Source of the DNA: Treponema sp. | Lineage (GTDB): Bacteria > Spirochaetota > Spirochaetia > Treponematales > Breznakiellaceae | Reading direction: 5' to 3' | Length of the DNA stretch: 34,862 bases | Assembly (NCBI GenBank): GCA_031275035.1 | Contig: JAISPH010000044.1 | Location: 1-34,862, forward strand | In this document: positions 33,101 to 34,862 of the stretch, in pieces | How the letters are laid out: every line of letters starts with the position of its first letter | Numbering within the stretch: the first letter of the stretch is position 1 | Position numbers and translations under genes: made by a program | Notes under the pieces: model-generated | Told to the model about the DNA's origin: nothing | The model's input: only the letters and a program-made list of their open reading frames with translations | The model's database searches: none

Positions 33101-33343
33101 GATGTACACATGCCCGAGATGGACGGCTACGAAGCCACCCGGCGTATCCGGGGCCTTGATATTCCCGGGGCAAAGGAGATACCCATTGTGGCCATGACCG
33201 CCAATGTATTTCAGCAGGATATTGAAAAATGCCTGGCCTCGGGGATGAATGATCATGTGGGCAAACCCCTGGACCTGAAAGACGTTATGGCAAAGCTCCG
33301 CAAATACCTGCCCCGGCAGCGCGAATCAGAACCGCCGTCTTGA
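30149..33343 (+). CDS. Membrane hybrid sensor histidine kinase with two receiver domains
   Basis: About 1064 residues. Order: TM1 (about 14-38); a periplasmic double-Cache-like sensor (about 45-285; GTAFIIDEETRFIAH); TM2 (287-310); HAMP (to about 365); a PAS-like region (about 400-530); HisKA with H551 in NMSHEMRTPMNAIIG; HATPase_c with NLLSNAVKFTP, DTGIGIS and GGTGLGLAIS; receiver 1 (LRILAVDDDPDI, D839 in YFIDWKMPG); receiver 2 (VLLAEDIEINREI, D985 in FMDVHMPEMDG). No HPt domain follows. The start is ATG 30149 or 30155; both overlap the lipoprotein's end. It senses an extracytoplasmic ligand and relays phosphate to an unknown partner. Overlap with an FMN lipoprotein suggests a redox or flavin-linked input, by inference. 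Confidence 0.9.
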   Translation: MKMSSKTGREKSVSFRIVLTAVLAVILLAAGLMLTVSYFMNSLTDSILLQMLQTMAKTAAQDVEDSLHILADRFFLIRDDSVFTGSGASVRDKQDLLDRVASGIEFVWLGLYGGNGMLLAGNDECPRSISGRDIGPLMLRTGNLAIEDTSVGSKGLEIVMGTPVHAEDTEYYLVGSYRYDVLGDVLNTINIGAGGTAFIIDEETRFIAHRDPDKVFSREFVSGSIDPGEELEAVLLLMTQGQTGSAKIPGAGGQIFISYAPIRGTRWSLGIQAPRDDFISPLREAMAVSAGIMFIALCFFTAIFNFAIRRILTVPLHAITGSARNLARGRFENTLPPGLAAREDEIGRLGAAFITMSDAVRNVILDIRGLTGAVRAGSLNERADGARHQGDYDLIISGINAMLDLICSHLNAMPNALALFNEPGRPIFFNRAMEDILFRHQIGRDDPQLFAAIVSSGSGALAERAVSLFASPAQGGDTCNGEAAIRDPGGEEYSYSLSLGRIGGGPGIQNGPGDSPCVMMILRDITMLARARLEAEAASTAKSNFLANMSHEMRTPMNAIIGMTSLARSASSMDRKDYCLDKIENASIHLLGVINDVLDMSKIEANKFELSIAEFNFEKMLQRVVNVITSRVEEKRQDFTVRLGRDVPLSLVGDDQRLAQVIANLLSNAVKFTPKHGSIRLSVFLAKEEADVFTIQIEVTDTGIGISREQQAGLFASFQQADSSISRRFGGTGLGLAISKRIVEMMGGSIWVRSNPGEGSTFGFTIRAGKGAAVREGLLEPAARRENLRILAVDDDPDIQEYLAGIMQQLSVFCDTAAGGAEALELIERNGAYDIYFIDWKMPGLNGIELSRRIKERAGKEPAAPLQRSVVIMISAAEWTSIEEEAREAGVDKFLSKPLFSSAIADIINECLGINGLSEDSGAAVDEGCFKGCRVLLAEDIEINREIVLALLEPAMLEIDCARNGIEAVEMFSAGPTRYDMIFMDVHMPEMDGYEATRRIRGLDIPGAKEIPIVAMTANVFQQDIEKCLASGMNDHVGKPLDLKDVMAKLRKYLPRQRESEPPS

Positions 33344-33382
33344 AAAAACGCCGGGGCGCGGCTTTCGGTTCCGGGCGGGCCT

Positions 33383-34024
33383 TTAACCCTGATTCGCCTC
33401 TTCCTTATACGCTTCAAAGTCGCAACGGCAGTAGGCGGCGTCGCAGTCCGGCAGGGGCAGATGCGGCACATCGTCAATGGAAAAGACTCCGCCGTTACGG
33501 CTTTTAATTTTCTCGCAGTCAAGGTCGCCGCCCATATTAACGATCTTCACCCTGGTAATGCCCCTGGTCCGCAGTTCCATAAGTTTATACTTCCTGCTGA
33601 CGGCAAATAAATTCATATAGTAAATAATAGGAATGATATGGCGGGGATCCTTTTCGGAAAGGCCCTTTTCGTTCATGCAGTCCGCCATTTCCCGGGAAAT
33701 TTTAAGTTCCGGGTTGATATGAAGGGCCGCCTTTTCTTCGTCCGAAAGGCAGTCATTGTACGAAAAGGGATCGGTAAAATAACCGCCTATTTTGGGAATA
33801 ATCTTTTCCAGGTGGGATAGTTTTTCCTGTTTGAAATAACCGGATTTTTCGATGTCCCGTATCATCCCCGCAAGGATCTCCTTTCTGAGTATATCCTTCC
33901 GCTCGTTGGGATTCAGCACCACATAGTTGGCAGCGTTTACCAGCGACTTAATATCCTCACCGGTGCGCCTGGTTGCCAGCACTTCCCGCACCTTTTTTGC
34001 CAGTTCTAAAAAATCGGCCGCCAT
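33383..34024 (-). CDS. Uncharacterised protein with cysteine cluster at C-terminus
   Basis: A 213-residue soluble protein I do not recognise. Predominantly helical N-terminus (MAADFLELAKKVREVLATRR, then NAANYVVLNPNERKDILRKEI). The C-terminal 45 residues hold IVNMGGDLDCEKI, then VPHLPLPDCDAAYCRCDFEA: four cysteines in CX(n)CX4CXC form that may bind a metal. The arrangement loosely recalls the C-terminal CRC motif of phage MuF-like proteins, but without other phage genes here I do not use that name. It starts at ATG with GAGGGA upstream. It is convergent with the sensor kinase, 39 bp between stops. Confidence 0.7.
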   Translation of the reverse strand: MAADFLELAKKVREVLATRRTGEDIKSLVNAANYVVLNPNERKDILRKEILAGMIRDIEKSGYFKQEKLSHLEKIIPKIGGYFTDPFSYNDCLSDEEKAALHINPELKISREMADCMNEKGLSEKDPRHIIPIIYYMNLFAVSRKYKLMELRTRGITRVKIVNMGGDLDCEKIKSRNGGVFSIDDVPHLPLPDCDAAYCRCDFEAYKEEANQG

Positions 34025-34044
34025 ACATTTCCCTCTGCGTAGCT

Positions 34045-34073
34045 ATAATACCATGATTTCGCCGGAAAGACAA
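34045..34073 (-). promoter_or_regulatory. Promoter of the minus-strand unknown gene
   Basis: Read on the minus strand: TTGTCT (34073-34068), a 17-nt spacer, TATTAT (34050-34045), with the ATG about 20 nt further at 34024. Confidence 0.55.
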
Positions 34074-34074
34074 T

Positions 34075-34185
34075 AGAGTTGTTCAGAAACTTCAGTTTCC
34101 GCCGAACCAAGGTTCGCTAACAACCGCTTAAAGTCCAATAGTTTCGTATTGGTATCCGTTTCTATACGCCGGTTTGTACAACTCT
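34075..34185. mobile_element. MITE-like element, copy 2
   Basis: Ends AGAGTTGTTCAGAAAC (34075-34090) and GGTTTGTACAACTCT (34171-34185) pair as terminal inverted repeats with few mismatches. The interior shares CCGCTTAAA and the AGAGTTGTYCRGAAACYTCRGTTTYC start with the copy at 25863. No coding content. Confidence 0.55.
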
Positions 34186-34293
34186 GGCCGGGCGATCCTG
34201 TCCGGGAGTTGACATACTTCCGCTTTTGAGAAAAGCTGACTTCCGTAGTACCGGTTCCGGCCGGGGTAAATTTCGGACCACGGAGGCGGCGGC

Positions 34294-34862
34294 ATGAATA
34301 TGAGGGTTAGAGGTTTCCTGGCAAAGAAGGATATAGAATTTTCGGCAAAGCGTTACGGCATTGACGCCCTGGGCGCCATGGCGCAGGGGCTTTTTGCTTC
34401 GCTCCTCATAGGAACGATCATCGGTACCCTGGGCGAACAGCTCCGCGTGGAAATTTTGGTTACCATAGGCAATTACGCCAGAGCCGCCACGGGGGCTTCC
34501 ATGGCCGTGGCCATAGGCTATGCCCTCAAGAGCCCCTTTCTCGTGCTCTTTTCCCTTATAGCCGTAGGGCAGGCGGCAAACAGCCTGGGCGGAGCCGGCG
34601 GGCCCCTGGCGGTTTACTTTGTCGCCATCGTGGCGGCGGAATGCGGTAAACTGGTCTCCAGGGAGACGAAGATCGACATTATCGTTACCCCCCTGGTTAC
34701 CATAGGCGCCGGCGTGCTCTTTGCCCTTGCCGCCGCGCCGTATATCGGCGCCGCCGCCAGCGCCACGGGCCGCGCCATCATGTGGGCCACGGAACTCCAG
34801 CCCTTCTTCATGGGTATCGCCGTTTCGGTGATTGTGGGGATGATTCTGACCCTGCCCATTTC
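34294..34862 (+). CDS. PTS IIC-like membrane protein, 5' part (runs off the window)
   Basis: Open from ATG 34294 to the last base, 189 codons, no stop. GGAGG lies 7 nt upstream. The start MNMRVRGFLAKKDIEFSAKR, then YGIDALGAMAQGLFASLLIG, matches a PTS EIIC-type membrane family (PTS_EIIC_2) that is common in treponemes and Firmicutes. Repeated hydrophobic segments follow: LFASLLIGTIIGTLGE, AVAIGYALKSPFLVLFSLIAVG, PLAVYFVAIVAAECGKLVS, VTPLVTIGAGVLFALAAAPYIG, PFFMGIAVSVIVGMILTLPI. It probably moves a small solute or acts as a regulatory transporter; family members often have no associated IIA/IIB. An ATG at 34300 is a second choice of start. Confidence 0.8.
   Translation, partial: MNMRVRGFLAKKDIEFSAKRYGIDALGAMAQGLFASLLIGTIIGTLGEQLRVEILVTIGNYARAATGASMAVAIGYALKSPFLVLFSLIAVGQAANSLGGAGGPLAVYFVAIVAAECGKLVSRETKIDIIVTPLVTIGAGVLFALAAAPYIGAAASATGRAIMWATELQPFFMGIAVSVIVGMILTLPI

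Noticed and set aside
33383..34024. Phage MuF-like head protein
   Set aside because: Only a loose CRC-like C-terminal motif; no capsid, portal or terminase genes nearby and the rest of the protein does not match.

Overview
The window is about 35 kb of GC-rich bacterial DNA, densely coding, with 25 protein genes I can support plus a run of repeats and gene remnants. The best guess for the organism is a spirochaete of the Treponema type, possibly a gut-associated one. This rests on overall protein style, a PTS IIC-like membrane protein of a kind common in treponemes, and intergenic palindromes of a sort I associate with termite-gut treponemes. There is no 16S rRNA or other decisive marker, so treat the assignment as inference.

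Layout. 1-243: 3' end of a serine O-acetyltransferase (cysE). 703-1695: DHH phosphoesterase. 1779-2417 (minus): six-helix membrane protein. 2536-5828: a sulfur amino-acid operon with two PLP transsulfuration enzymes (MetI-like, MetC-like) and two tandem Rrf2 regulators, the first with an IscR-type cysteine trio and the second without any cysteine. 5850-8888: small proteins of unknown role, a lipoprotein and a secreted VWA protein. 9062-21363: all genes on the plus strand, forming a DeoR regulator, a complete 2-oxoacid/acetoin-type dehydrogenase complex (E2, E3 and a fused E1 alpha-beta), a PHP-domain protein, and a polyol/ketose set (SDR dehydrogenase, FGGY kinase, L-sorbose-1-phosphate-reductase-like zinc dehydrogenase). 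21459-23986: HD protein, HAD phosphatase and an EFR1-type flavodoxin/ferredoxin protein.

23987-26260 holds no intact gene. It has a decayed reading frame with an in-frame stop, two arrays of short palindromes spaced 36-37 bp apart (24354-24980 and 25547-25770), an IS110-type transposase remnant lying between them, and a MITE-like element. A one-pair copy of the array motif also lies at about 308-400, downstream of cysE. After this region come argC-argJ-argB (26261-29606), an FMN-binding lipoprotein overlapping a large hybrid sensor kinase (29716-33343), an unrecognised minus-strand gene (33383-34024) and the 5' part of a PTS IIC-like gene that runs off the end.

How the parts may work together. 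cysE, the transsulfuration pair and the Rrf2 pair look like cysteine/methionine supply under thiol or Fe-S control. The DeoR-to-zinc-dehydrogenase block looks like one catabolic locus in which a phosphorylated polyol or ketose is oxidised and carbon passes to a lipoyl dehydrogenase complex; the substrate cannot be read from sequence. Several first genes lack a Shine-Dalgarno and carry a -10-like hexamer about 6-8 nt before the ATG, which suggests leaderless transcripts.
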